The position numbers were made by a program, and so were the translations under genes. Shown piece by piece: positions 7,511-14,162 of a stretch of DNA of 14,162 bases. This DNA is from an uncultured Planctomycetaceae bacterium. Lineage in GTDB: Bacteria > Planctomycetota > Planctomycetia > Planctomycetales > Planctomycetaceae. Numbering within the stretch: position 1 is the first letter of the stretch; each line of letters opens with the position of its first letter. The notes beneath the pieces were generated by a model. The model saw only the letters and a program-made list of their open reading frames with translations, did no database searches and had not been told where the DNA came from. The DNA lies in the NCBI GenBank assembly GCA_903921605.1, contig CAIXQV010000539.1, positions 1-14,162 on the forward strand, written 5' to 3'.

Positions 7511-7594
7511 GTGGCCCGGCCGAAAACCGGTCACAACGAACTATCTCAGAAACCGGCCACAAGAAAATACTGACCCGCCACAACGAAAGCCGGC
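7511..7594. repeat. Degenerate direct repeats, ACCGGCCACAACGAA-like
   Basis: Three related units occur at 7526-7540 (ACCGGTCACAACGAA), 7552-7567 (ACCGGCCACAAGAAAA) and 7573-7588 (ACCCGCCACAACGAAA), spaced 26 and 21 bases apart. GTGGCCCGG at 7511-7519 is a partial inverted copy of the core. The array abuts the stop codon of the glutamine synthetase gene. It is too degenerate and too short to be a CRISPR array. Confidence 0.5.
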
Positions 7595-8896
7595 CTAGCA
7601 ATCAACCGTCTGACGGAACTCCCAGGCAGATACCTGATTGTTGTATTCACGCCATTCGGCCTGCTTCATTTTCAGAAATGCGCGCACAACCTGTTCTCCC
7701 AGTGCGGAATTGAGAACAGTGTTGGCTTCGAGATATCGCAGGGAATCCAACAGCGTCTCAGGAAGTTTGCGAAGCTCCTCGGATTGAAGTTTGTCTGTGT
7801 AAGCATTGAAATCTCTTCGATTTCCGGGAACTCGTTTTTGCTGAATCCCATCCAGCCCTACAGCGAGAATTGCAGCCGCACACAGATAGGGGTTCGCAGT
7901 GTTGTCGCAGAGCCGCAATTCAACACGTCCACCTTCCGGAATTCGGATCATGTGAGTTCGATTGTTGCCAGCGTAGCTGATTCGATTGGGCGACCAGGTT
8001 GACCCTGATGTAGTTGTTGCCGCATGTAGTCGACGATACGAATTGACCGTCGGATTGACGATCGCGCACAACGCTTCGGCAGAATGGAGAACTCCGCCCA
8101 GAAAATGGTAAGCCATTTCAGACAACCCGCAGGCATCATTCGAATCCGCGAACAGATTGTTCTTCGTCCCTTTGGCCCACAACGACAAATGAGTATGGCA
8201 CCCGTTACCGGTCAGCTGTGAAAATGGCTTCGGCATAAACGTCGCGCGATAGCCGTGCTGTTCGGCCAGCGTCTTCACCAGGTACTTAAAGAATATCTGC
8301 CGGTCGGCCGTCGTCAGCGCGTCTGAGTACTTCCAGTTGATCTCGTACTGTCCGTTCGCGTCTTCATGGTCATTCTGATAAGGCTCCCAGCCAAGTTCCT
8401 GAATCGAATCGCAGATCTTTGAAATCAAATCATAACGGCGAGTCAACGCCTGCTGATCGTAGCAAGGCTTCGATAGTTCATCTCGCGGATCACTGATCGC
8501 CTTTCCATCAGGGGTCAACAGGAAGAACTCGGGCTCAACGCCCGTCTTGAGTTCATAGCCCAACTTCCCGGCGACATCCATCTGCTGTTTCAGGACATTT
8601 CGGGGAGCCTGAGCCAGCGGTCGACCATCCATCCAGAGATCTGCAGCCAGCCAGCCAACTTCCGGTTTCCATGGCAACTGGATCAAGCTGTTTGGGTCAG
8701 GCTTGGCGAAGATGTCTGGATCAGCAGGCGTAAGATCCAGCCAGGTTGCAAACCCAGCGAAAGCAGCCCCCGCTTCAGCAACTTCATCAATCACCTGCGC
8801 CGGAACAAGTTTCGCTCGCGAGACGCCATAAAGATCTGCATAAGACACCAGAAAATAGCGAATGCCCAATTCTTTAGCACGCTGCGACAACGCCAT
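7595..8896 (-). CDS. glnT: Type III (GlnT-like) glutamine synthetase
   Basis: This 433-residue cytoplasmic enzyme should join ammonia, or a small amine, to the gamma-carboxyl of glutamate using ATP. It has the core synthetase motifs: GVEPEFFLL (119-127) and NDHEDANGQYE (175-185) supplying metal-binding glutamates, NGCHTHLSLW (231-240) with the active-site histidine, NPTVNSYRRL (281-290), NRTHMIRIP (312-320) and RVELRLCDNTANPYL (324-338). The N-terminus (GIRYFLVSYADLYGVSRAKL) and the total length fit the rhizobial GlnT/TIGR03105 group, close to gamma-glutamylmethylamide synthetase. I see no NLYDLP-like adenylylation site of GlnA type I. The ATG has GAGG eight bases upstream. It is the last gene of a same-strand run after the desaturase and the MetX-like gene, 117 bases from the latter, so co-transcription is possible. 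Family membership is firm; the true amine substrate is open. Confidence 0.87.
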   Translation of the reverse strand: MALSQRAKELGIRYFLVSYADLYGVSRAKLVPAQVIDEVAEAGAAFAGFATWLDLTPADPDIFAKPDPNSLIQLPWKPEVGWLAADLWMDGRPLAQAPRNVLKQQMDVAGKLGYELKTGVEPEFFLLTPDGKAISDPRDELSKPCYDQQALTRRYDLISKICDSIQELGWEPYQNDHEDANGQYEINWKYSDALTTADRQIFFKYLVKTLAEQHGYRATFMPKPFSQLTGNGCHTHLSLWAKGTKNNLFADSNDACGLSEMAYHFLGGVLHSAEALCAIVNPTVNSYRRLHAATTTSGSTWSPNRISYAGNNRTHMIRIPEGGRVELRLCDNTANPYLCAAAILAVGLDGIQQKRVPGNRRDFNAYTDKLQSEELRKLPETLLDSLRYLEANTVLNSALGEQVVRAFLKMKQAEWREYNNQVSAWEFRQTVDC

Positions 8897-9013
8897 GAGC
8901 AGAACCTCGGAGAGCTAAAACCCGGAGTATCAAAATGATGAACCAAATCGCCCGAGTTTTACAGGCTGCGGAATGCCTTTGTGTCGTGCGCATCTGTGAA
9001 CTCGGAACGCGTC

Positions 9014-10039
9014 TTACTGCTGAAGCAATTCATGGACCGCATTGCGAATAAAGTCAGCATCTGCCGGACTCTTGAGAGGATTCCCGGCCCGATGGCCCCA
9101 CGCGGAAATCAAGGGCTCAACCCGACAGCTCGCGATATACTGCGCTTCAAGACGACAATCGTCTTCCGTGAAATAAAGATCCGAACGCCCAGGCATCAGC
9201 AAAGTCCTGGCGCTGATCCTCCGCAGAGCCTGCTGAAGGTCTCCGCCATAAACAGTGTTATCACTGATGTCCGACTGAATCCATGTCTCGATCATCGATA
9301 ACAGGTTCGCAGGGTCTCGCCGCAGAAATCCCGCTTCCCAGTCACGCAGCAGAAAATCTTCCAGCGACGAGTATCCGACCGTCCGCCAGACTTCGTCCCG
9401 ATAAAAAGCCTGCGATAGAGCCCAGCCCGCGTAAACTCTGGCGAAGGCCCGCAAGCCGCGTTCCGGACGGCCATTGAATCGATCGCCAGTCCAGGTCGCG
9501 TCAGTCGTGAGAGCACTCCGCAAACCTTCCAGGAACACTCGATTATGCGGCGATGTTCGAGCAGACGTGCAGATACCGGCAACGCATTCAACACGGTCGG
9601 GATGAAGCGCAGCCCAGTGCAACGCTTGCTGACCGCCCATGGACCAGCCATAAATCAGGGCCAGTTTTTCGATGCCAAGATGCTCAACCAACAGCTTGTA
9701 CTGCGCGGCGACGTTATCGACATGAGTGAACACAGGGACAAGCGTCCCCGCGAAGGGTTCAGGAAGAGTGCTGGGCGATGACGACAACCCATTCCCAAAC
9801 ATATTGACCTGAATCACAAAATAACGAGTCGTATCCAGAATCTTCCCCGGACCAACCAGCCAGTTCACATCCTGATGCTGCGCGCCGTAGGACGTTGGAT
9901 ACAGAATCGCATTGCTGCGTGATTGATTGAGTTCTCCGTGTGTTGCATAAACCAGAGTCGCCTCGGGCAGCGTGACTCCGCGTTGAAGTTCGAACTGCGG
10001 CAATTGAAGAATCTGACTCTCGCCCGGCCCGGACCTCAC
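9014..10039 (-). CDS. MetX-like alpha/beta hydrolase, possible acyltransferase
   Basis: This 341-residue protein belongs to the homoserine O-acetyltransferase (MetX)-like branch of the alpha/beta hydrolases. The start (FELQRGVTLPEATLVYATHGELN), VGPGKILDTTRYFVI (62-76), nucleophile elbow YGWSMGGQQALHWA (S133), acid in MPGRSDLYF (D287) and histidine in WGHRAGNP (H316) give a full triad. It departs from true MetX: the elbow reads GWSMGG rather than GGSMGG, and the MetX segment with GSTGPSS is replaced by GNGLSSSPS (82-90). Homoserine is therefore not assured; it may be an esterase or transferase on another substrate. The start is GTG, overlapping the desaturase stop as GTGA, with AGGAG seven bases upstream inside the desaturase gene, pointing to translational coupling. 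Substrate unknown; the fold is secure. Confidence 0.8.
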   Translation of the reverse strand: MRSGPGESQILQLPQFELQRGVTLPEATLVYATHGELNQSRSNAILYPTSYGAQHQDVNWLVGPGKILDTTRYFVIQVNMFGNGLSSSPSTLPEPFAGTLVPVFTHVDNVAAQYKLLVEHLGIEKLALIYGWSMGGQQALHWAALHPDRVECVAGICTSARTSPHNRVFLEGLRSALTTDATWTGDRFNGRPERGLRAFARVYAGWALSQAFYRDEVWRTVGYSSLEDFLLRDWEAGFLRRDPANLLSMIETWIQSDISDNTVYGGDLQQALRRISARTLLMPGRSDLYFTEDDCRLEAQYIASCRVEPLISAWGHRAGNPLKSPADADFIRNAVHELLQQ

Positions 10040-11028
10040 GCTGTTGCTCCTGTTGAGCCGGACGGACCTGTTGAGCTCGACGAAGTCGTTGAAAACGACT
10101 GGATCACCTCAACCTGCGCCGCCACATAACTGGGCACCAGATGGATCAGACGTGACTTGAGTTCCTGATGAGCTTGTGGCAGCAGATGAAACGGGATCGA
10201 TGGATACAGATGGTGTTCAGTATGAAACGGCATGTTCCACATGAACAACCTGACGGGCAATGCGGTCAGCGTTGTCCGTGTGTTCGTCAGGCCGTCGTCT
10301 CCCAGAGTACACCCGGTGTGTTCAGCCAACGTAATCATTCGCAGAAAAGGCTGAGCCAGCAAGGCTGGCAGAAACCAATAATACCACGCTGCCATTTGCC
10401 CCATCAGGATTGAAGCAACCGCTGCAGCATAGACGGTCAGCTGAAGTCCAGCCGAGATCGCAATGCGTCTGCGAGCGGAATCCGGGACGTACGGAATATT
10501 CTTCGTCTGTCCCATGGCAAGTTTAAGAAATCGCCACGGTCGCAGAGGCCAGAAGTGCACGCCAATGACTTCGCTGAGATAACCAGGAACAGACGCCGGC
10601 TTAAAGTCAGAGAGTTCCGGGTCCTTATCAGGATCCTGTGTATAGCGATGATGCCAAGTGTGGTAGTGTCGATAAAAATGAAAGTTGTAGAAGCTCATCA
10701 GGCCGGTGAACCAGCCGAACACTTCATTCAGCATCGGAGTTGCAAAAGCCGTGCGGTGTACACACTCATGCATCGGAGCAAACATGGTGACGATTACAAA
10801 ACCATGGATGACCATGGCTGGAATCATCAACCAGAGATTGGTGCTGGTTAAATAGACCAGGATGCCGGTGAGGATCATCCCACCGACGTGCGTCAACGCG
10901 CGAATGATTCCCTTAATGTTGGAACGTCGGCTCAAAGTGCGAACTACGGAGATCTCAAGAATTCGCCCCGGCAGGGACGAAGTCCCCATGTCCACAGCAT
11001 CAAGGGATTCTGAATGATTCAGCGACAT
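10036..11028 (-). CDS. Membrane fatty acid desaturase
   Basis: This integral membrane di-iron enzyme should insert a double bond, or a hydroxyl, into a fatty acyl or similar lipid. With the start chosen here it has 330 residues. The three histidine boxes are HECVH (87-91), HTWHH (123-127) and HTEHH (269-273), plus LAEHTG near 237, with hydrophobic segments between. This matches the PF00487 superfamily. The frame continues upstream to a TTG at 11154, but that extension has no desaturase character; the ATG at 11028-11026 follows a GGGAAG-like site and fits the family's N-terminus better. The last 20 residues are almost only Ser, Thr, Gly, Pro and Ala, an odd tail in which the next gene's ribosome site is embedded. 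The gene overlaps the MetX-like gene by 4 bases. The lipid substrate is unknown. Confidence 0.82.
   Translation of the reverse strand: MSLNHSESLDAVDMGTSSLPGRILEISVVRTLSRRSNIKGIIRALTHVGGMILTGILVYLTSTNLWLMIPAMVIHGFVIVTMFAPMHECVHRTAFATPMLNEVFGWFTGLMSFYNFHFYRHYHTWHHRYTQDPDKDPELSDFKPASVPGYLSEVIGVHFWPLRPWRFLKLAMGQTKNIPYVPDSARRRIAISAGLQLTVYAAAVASILMGQMAAWYYWFLPALLAQPFLRMITLAEHTGCTLGDDGLTNTRTTLTALPVRLFMWNMPFHTEHHLYPSIPFHLLPQAHQELKSRLIHLVPSYVAAQVEVIQSFSTTSSSSTGPSGSTGATA
10047..10051 (-). promoter_or_regulatory. Ribosome site deciding the GTG start of the MetX-like gene
   Basis: AGGAG on the minus strand, seven bases before the GTG at 10039-10037. It lies inside the last codons of the desaturase gene, so the ribosome ending on the desaturase can restart here. 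Confidence 0.7.
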
Positions 11029-11506
11029 CGTGTGTCTTCCCGCCAGTCTACAGAACGATCCATCGACCGACCGCGAATCCTGTGCGACCGTCCATGGAAT
11101 CATTGAATTGGTTAGCATTTGCACAGCAAAAAATGATCCGTTTTTCACGACCAACCAGGTTGAATGAGCGTTTCGGCAGCGCAGAATGCATTCTCCGGCC
11201 GGGGAAGTCTCGGATGCTTCGTGCAGGTGCCAGCTGACACTCTGGATCTACTCCACAAAAATCAATGTTTTCCCGGAGTGAAATTCAATAATGAGTTGGC
11301 CTATTGCCTGCCTCAAACATTCTACTCCCGGTCTCCGGAAAGATCTCTGGGAAGCAGCGACCACAGCGCCTTCCTCTTTTTTTGGCACTCGCCGCACAAA
11401 CTTTTGTCAACATCGGATGAGAATGAATCGTGCGTCTGATATGTTACATCACGCGTTGAGGTCGTTGTTCTTATGCTGGCATGTTGTTGTCTGAAAGCAT
11501 TTCGAT
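11029..11506. other. Divergent region between desaturase and cystatin-like genes
   Basis: About 480 bases between two divergent starts. It contains a perfect 12-base palindrome at 11183-11194, CCGGCCGG at 11195-11202, and an imperfect inverted repeat, ACTCC/GGAGT with AAAA/TTTT inside, at 11250-11279. Promoters for both genes should be here, but I cannot place -35/-10 boxes with confidence. Confidence 0.5.
11183..11194. promoter_or_regulatory. 12-base perfect palindrome, possible operator
   Basis: AGAATGCATTCT is a perfect palindrome about 155 bases upstream of the chosen desaturase start and about 310 bases before the cystatin-like gene. Immediately after it is the palindrome CCGGCCGG. Its position would suit a dimeric regulator, but a single copy proves nothing. 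Confidence 0.3.
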
Positions 11507-11902
11507 ATGGACGCTCGTTTTACCATCAGTCTATGGACGTTGTCGATTGCGTTGCTCGGGTGTGCGTCGGAAGAAGCCCCTAAAGAATCCACCGAAGGTA
11601 CAACCCAGCCTGAAGTGACTACTGAAGAGAAGGATTCCAACCTTGCCGGTGGTTATTCAAAGACCACTGTTGATGACGCGCAAGTGATCGCTGCCGCCGA
11701 GTTTGCAGTTGCAGAGGAATCCAAAAAGGGACCAAAGATCAATCTCAAGTCAATCACGACCGCAGAGACACAGGTCGTTGCCGGAACAAACTACAAACTG
11801 CAGATTCTGGTCGACGACAATGGCACCGAGAAAACCGTTGAGGTTGTTGTTTACGAAGATCTTCAGCAGACCAGAACGCTCACCTCATGGACGGCAAAGT
11901 AA
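11507..11902 (+). CDS. Cystatin-domain lipoprotein, putative cysteine protease inhibitor
   Basis: This 131-residue protein begins with a short lipoprotein signal: a hydrophobic stretch at 8-17 and LLGC (16-19), so Cys19 should be lipidated. A Glu/Thr-rich linker (20-45) follows, then a cystatin domain. The family marks are all visible: a glycine pair in the N-terminal trunk (LAGGYS, 46-51), an IAAAEFAVAEESK helix (61-73) close to the plant cystatin LARFAV motif, the QVVAG first hairpin loop (89-93) followed by YKLQILV, and a Trp near the C-terminus (W128) where cystatins place their second binding loop. Cystatins block papain-like (C1) proteases. The ATG at 11507 is the only start, since a TGA lies in frame 15 bases upstream; no good ribosome site is seen. 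It stands alone, divergent from the desaturase. The domain call is strong; inhibition in the cell is inferred. Confidence 0.85.
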   Translation: MDARFTISLWTLSIALLGCASEEAPKESTEGTTQPEVTTEEKDSNLAGGYSKTTVDDAQVIAAAEFAVAEESKKGPKINLKSITTAETQVVAGTNYKLQILVDDNGTEKTVEVVVYEDLQQTRTLTSWTAK

Positions 11903-12113
11903 CTCGCATTCAATGAACCCGACGGTTTGCATACAGCGGATGCCCGCGGCGCGGATGATCAGGTAACAGGCCCTGACAGAAAAACTTCCTGGGGTCCTGG
12001 CTTCTGTGTATCCAACACAAACACTTCCGCATGTTGATCACGATAGACGTGCGGGCAGTGACAGGTCGTTCCCAGGACCGCCCTTATGACCAAAGATTAC
12101 CAAACTTGAAGCA

Positions 12114-13052
12114 TTACGGCGCAAGACTGTAATAGATTCCAAGATTGTTTCCGTTCGCACGTTCTGATGGCTGATAGAGTTTCTCGGCGGCCGGAGTTTC
12201 AAAACGCAGACCGTTGCCAACTGGCTGATTGATGAGCTGACATTTGTCGTCCTCCGGCGAAACGTCATTCCACCACGCCAGCGTCGATGATCCGCCACCA
12301 TCCATATTGATTGCATCATCAGCGCCAGCTTGGCGCAGCAGTTCGCCCAGCTCCCGAGTTGTCGCGCCCTGGCTGGATTTTCGTCGGCCGTCGATGATCA
12401 TGAAGTACAGGAACCGGGTATCATCGGAAAGACCGAGTCCCGTGCGAGGATGCAGGTCATCGCCAGACGGCTGAGCCACTCCGTCTGACAAACACAAACT
12501 GAATCCACTGACGGCTGTTCTGATTTTCGCCGTGTGAGTCTCTGAAGTCGTAATCTGAATTGAAGCCTGATTGTCAGCGTCGATCAGGAGCGACGGCGTC
12601 CCGTTTGCCGGGGAGACAACAGTCCCCTGACAGATCGCAAGTCCCTGCAGATTGGTCGGCGTCGGCTGATTCCAAGGCGCGGGCCAGGGAGAAAATGCGT
12701 CCGCGTTAATCGCGAGACGAATCTTTCGATCACCGCTTTGCGAACTCCTGACAAACTCCCGCGTCGTCTGTCGAATCGTCTCGACCTTGTTCTCATTCCA
12801 CTCACCGGTTCTTGCGGTTGTATCCAGTCCCAGCCCCGGCGTTCGCAGGTCAACTCGCACGCAATGCAACTTCATGGATCGCGGTGCTGTTGCAAGTTCT
12901 GAAATGAGTCGCACGCCAGGGAGCATTTCTTCCGTTTGCTCCCATTCGAATTCAACGGATTGAGCAAAACAATGATCGGTCGAGACGACCAGGATCAGGG
13001 CGAATCCCAGCATGAATCGAATATGGCTCAACGGCGATGAGTAAAAAGTCAC
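12114..13052 (-). CDS. Secreted phosphodiester glycosidase (NAGPA domain)
   Basis: This 312-residue protein has a signal peptide (hydrophobic 12-24, likely cleavage near CFAQ at 28-31) and a phosphodiester glycosidase domain of the NAGPA/PF09992 type. In the human uncovering enzyme this domain removes N-acetylglucosamine from a sugar phosphodiester; bacterial relatives act on phosphodiester-linked surface glycans. Motifs seen are AINADAF (114-120), PRTGLGLS (202-209), YFMIIDGRR (216-224), SQGATTRELGELL (227-239) and the hallmark INMDGGGSSTL (248-258). The start is GTG at 13052-13050, chosen because AAGGAG sits eight bases upstream; a Met at residue 14 would also keep the signal peptide. It is divergent from the sialate O-acetylesterase gene and convergent with the cystatin-like gene. 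The exact substrate is unknown. Confidence 0.85.
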   Translation of the reverse strand: MTFYSSPLSHIRFMLGFALILVVSTDHCFAQSVEFEWEQTEEMLPGVRLISELATAPRSMKLHCVRVDLRTPGLGLDTTARTGEWNENKVETIRQTTREFVRSSQSGDRKIRLAINADAFSPWPAPWNQPTPTNLQGLAICQGTVVSPANGTPSLLIDADNQASIQITTSETHTAKIRTAVSGFSLCLSDGVAQPSGDDLHPRTGLGLSDDTRFLYFMIIDGRRKSSQGATTRELGELLRQAGADDAINMDGGGSSTLAWWNDVSPEDDKCQLINQPVGNGLRFETPAAEKLYQPSERANGNNLGIYYSLAP

Positions 13053-13427
13053 GTTCAGAGCTCCTTCTACCTGACAGCACGCACAGATGACGATGGGCAG
13101 GTGAAGCGTACCGTCTGATGCGTGTCGATCTCAAGACAACAAAGAACCCGTTATGCGGTTGAGTTGCCTGTGATGCAGAAAGACCTGAATAAAAATGGAC
13201 AGGCATGTCTCATGTCAATGTCACCGCACCGTTGAGACTTGTTTCGGCGGCCGCAGTCTTGTCTTCGTTTGTTGCAACCGGAGATTGCTGCGAAGATACA
13301 CAATCTGTTCAACGATCTATTCGCCGATCAACATGACCCCAACTCGATCCGCGTTTTCGAAACTCAAAACCGCAGGGACCGATGGATTGACGTTTCAATT
13401 CTGATTCCGCAAGGATCAAAGATTATC
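13053..13427. other. Divergent region between two glycan-active genes
   Basis: About 375 bases between the phosphodiester glycosidase and sialate O-acetylesterase starts. A short plus-strand open frame (13195-13404) lacks a ribosome site and a recognisable product. Besides the ribosome site at 13061-13066 I see no clear promoter or operator. Confidence 0.5.
13061..13066 (-). promoter_or_regulatory. Ribosome site deciding the GTG start of the glycosidase
   Basis: AAGGAG on the minus strand lies eight bases before the GTG at 13052-13050. This supports that start over the in-frame ATG 13 codons further in. Confidence 0.7.
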
Positions 13428-14162
13428 ATGAAGCAATCACTCACTTTCCTCTTTGCACTTTTACTTTTGCCGTTTGGAAAAATCTCCGCCGGAGACCTGA
13501 AACTCGCGGCAGTGTTTTCAGACCATATGGTGCTGCAGCGAGACAAGCCGGTGCCCGTCTGGGGCTGGGCTGATCAAGGTGAAAAGATCACCGTCGAATT
13601 TGGCGGGCAGAAGCAAAGTGCTGTGGCAGACGCTGATGGCAAGTGGCAAATGAAGCTGGATCCGCTGGAGGCCAGTACGGAATCGCAAACGTTGGTCGTT
13701 CTTTCAGAGAAGCCGGATCGCAAAGCAGAAGTTTCAGATGTGCTTGTGGGCGAAGTCTGGCTTGGTTCCGGTCAGTCAAACATGGCGATGACCGTGAACC
13801 GCGCGAAGGATTTCGGGACAGAACAGGCCGCCGCGAACTTTCCTTTGATTCGCATGTTCAAAGAAGAATCCGCAGCCTCCGCAGCAGCCCAGGCTGACAG
13901 CAAAGGGAAGTGGGCTGTTTGCTCACCGGAAACTGTTGCCGGGTATTCTGCGACACTATATTTCTTTGGACGTGAGTTGCATCGCGAACTAAATGTGCCA
14001 GTGGGGTTGATCAATTCTTCGGTCGGGGGAACTCCGATTGAATCGTGGATCGCGGAGGAGGCTCAGGCAAAAGTCCCAGAGCTGAAGGATCTCGTTGAAG
14101 CACAGGCAAAGACAGCGGCCGCGATCGACGAAGCGACAATGAAGGCCAACTATGAAAAGCAG
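13428..14162 (+). CDS. Sialate O-acetylesterase, N-terminal part (runs off window)
   Basis: The first 245 codons of a secreted SGNH-type esterase are present; the reading frame is still open at the window edge. Residues 1-21 form a signal peptide ending at ISAG. The following segment, LAAVFSDHMVLQRDKPVPVWGWA (26-48), is typical of the N-terminal beta domain of bacterial sialate O-acetylesterases. The catalytic block GEVWLGSGQSNMAM (108-121) places the nucleophile at S117, and GLINSSVGGTPIESW (193-207) is the second conserved block; the Asp/His part of the site lies beyond the window. It removes O-acetyl groups from sialic acids or other acetylated sugars, probably in the periplasm or outside. 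AAGGA lies upstream at longer than ideal spacing, so the ATG rests on the signal peptide. Many planctomycetes carry several copies. Confidence 0.85.
   Translation, partial: MKQSLTFLFALLLLPFGKISAGDLKLAAVFSDHMVLQRDKPVPVWGWADQGEKITVEFGGQKQSAVADADGKWQMKLDPLEASTESQTLVVLSEKPDRKAEVSDVLVGEVWLGSGQSNMAMTVNRAKDFGTEQAAANFPLIRMFKEESAASAAAQADSKGKWAVCSPETVAGYSATLYFFGRELHRELNVPVGLINSSVGGTPIESWIAEEAQAKVPELKDLVEAQAKTAAAIDEATMKANYEKQ

Larger units (their letters stand above)
7147..7594. other. Gap between small secreted protein and glutamine synthetase
   Basis: About 450 bases without a supported gene. The region holds the ribosome site and leader hairpin of the minus-strand small protein and, at its right end, a cluster of degenerate direct repeats directly downstream of the glutamine synthetase stop. 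A plus-strand open frame from 7345 overlaps the end of the synthetase and shows no protein character. Confidence 0.5.

Noticed and set aside
7511..7594. Possible CRISPR array
   Set aside because: Only three degenerate units, unequal spacing and no cas gene nearby.
7345..7713. 122-codon plus-strand open frame
   Set aside because: Runs into the end of the well-supported glutamine synthetase gene on the other strand, and includes the repeat cluster.
11029..11154. N-terminal extension of the desaturase from a TTG
   Set aside because: The added 42 residues lack desaturase character, and the ATG at 11028 has a better ribosome site.
11959..11990. Terminator between the convergent cystatin-like and glycosidase genes
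   Set aside because: Only a 5-bp stem (TCAGG/CCTGA) with an 8-base loop and no T-run; too weak to call.
13195..13404. 69-codon plus-strand open frame
   Set aside because: No ribosome site, no signal or domain, and it lies in a promoter-type gap.

Overview
The window looks like chromosome from a planctomycete or a close relative. This is inferred from the protein repertoire: secreted proteins of unknown function, a phosphodiester glycosidase next to a sialate O-acetylesterase, an acid-tailed ScpB, loosely packed short transcription units and long hairpin-rich gaps. It is not based on any marker gene. No rRNA, tRNA, CRISPR array, transposase or phage gene is visible.

Layout. Positions 1-316 hold no gene I can support. 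On the minus strand, 3218-1845 encodes a multi-pass GT39/ArnT-like glycosyltransferase, followed at 1762-317 by a two-domain AroD-AroE-like protein that has lost most catalytic residues of both halves. A 0.9 kb gap (3219-4150) carries several short, related hairpins. On the plus strand, 4151-5884 encodes a secreted protein of unknown function and, 7 nt later, 5892-6728 encodes the chromosome-segregation protein ScpB; a terminator-like hairpin follows. A small secreted protein probably lies at 7146-6847 on the minus strand, with a hairpin in its leader, and a cluster of degenerate direct repeats lies at 7511-7594.

A minus-strand cluster spans 11028-7595: a fatty acid desaturase, a MetX-like alpha/beta hydrolase joined to it by a GTGA stop/start overlap, and a GlnT-type glutamine synthetase. 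Divergent from it, at 11507-11902, is a small lipoprotein with a recognisable cystatin (cysteine protease inhibitor) domain. The right end has a secreted phosphodiester glycosidase (minus, 13052-12114) and, divergently, the first 245 codons of a secreted sialate O-acetylesterase, both suited to breaking down decorated glycans outside the cytoplasm.

The two observations I rate highest are the apparent double pseudoenzyme AroDE-like protein and the phytocystatin-like bacterial lipoprotein. The intergenic hairpin family with a compensatory base change comes next. I did not find a clear multi-gene novel defence or mobile system.
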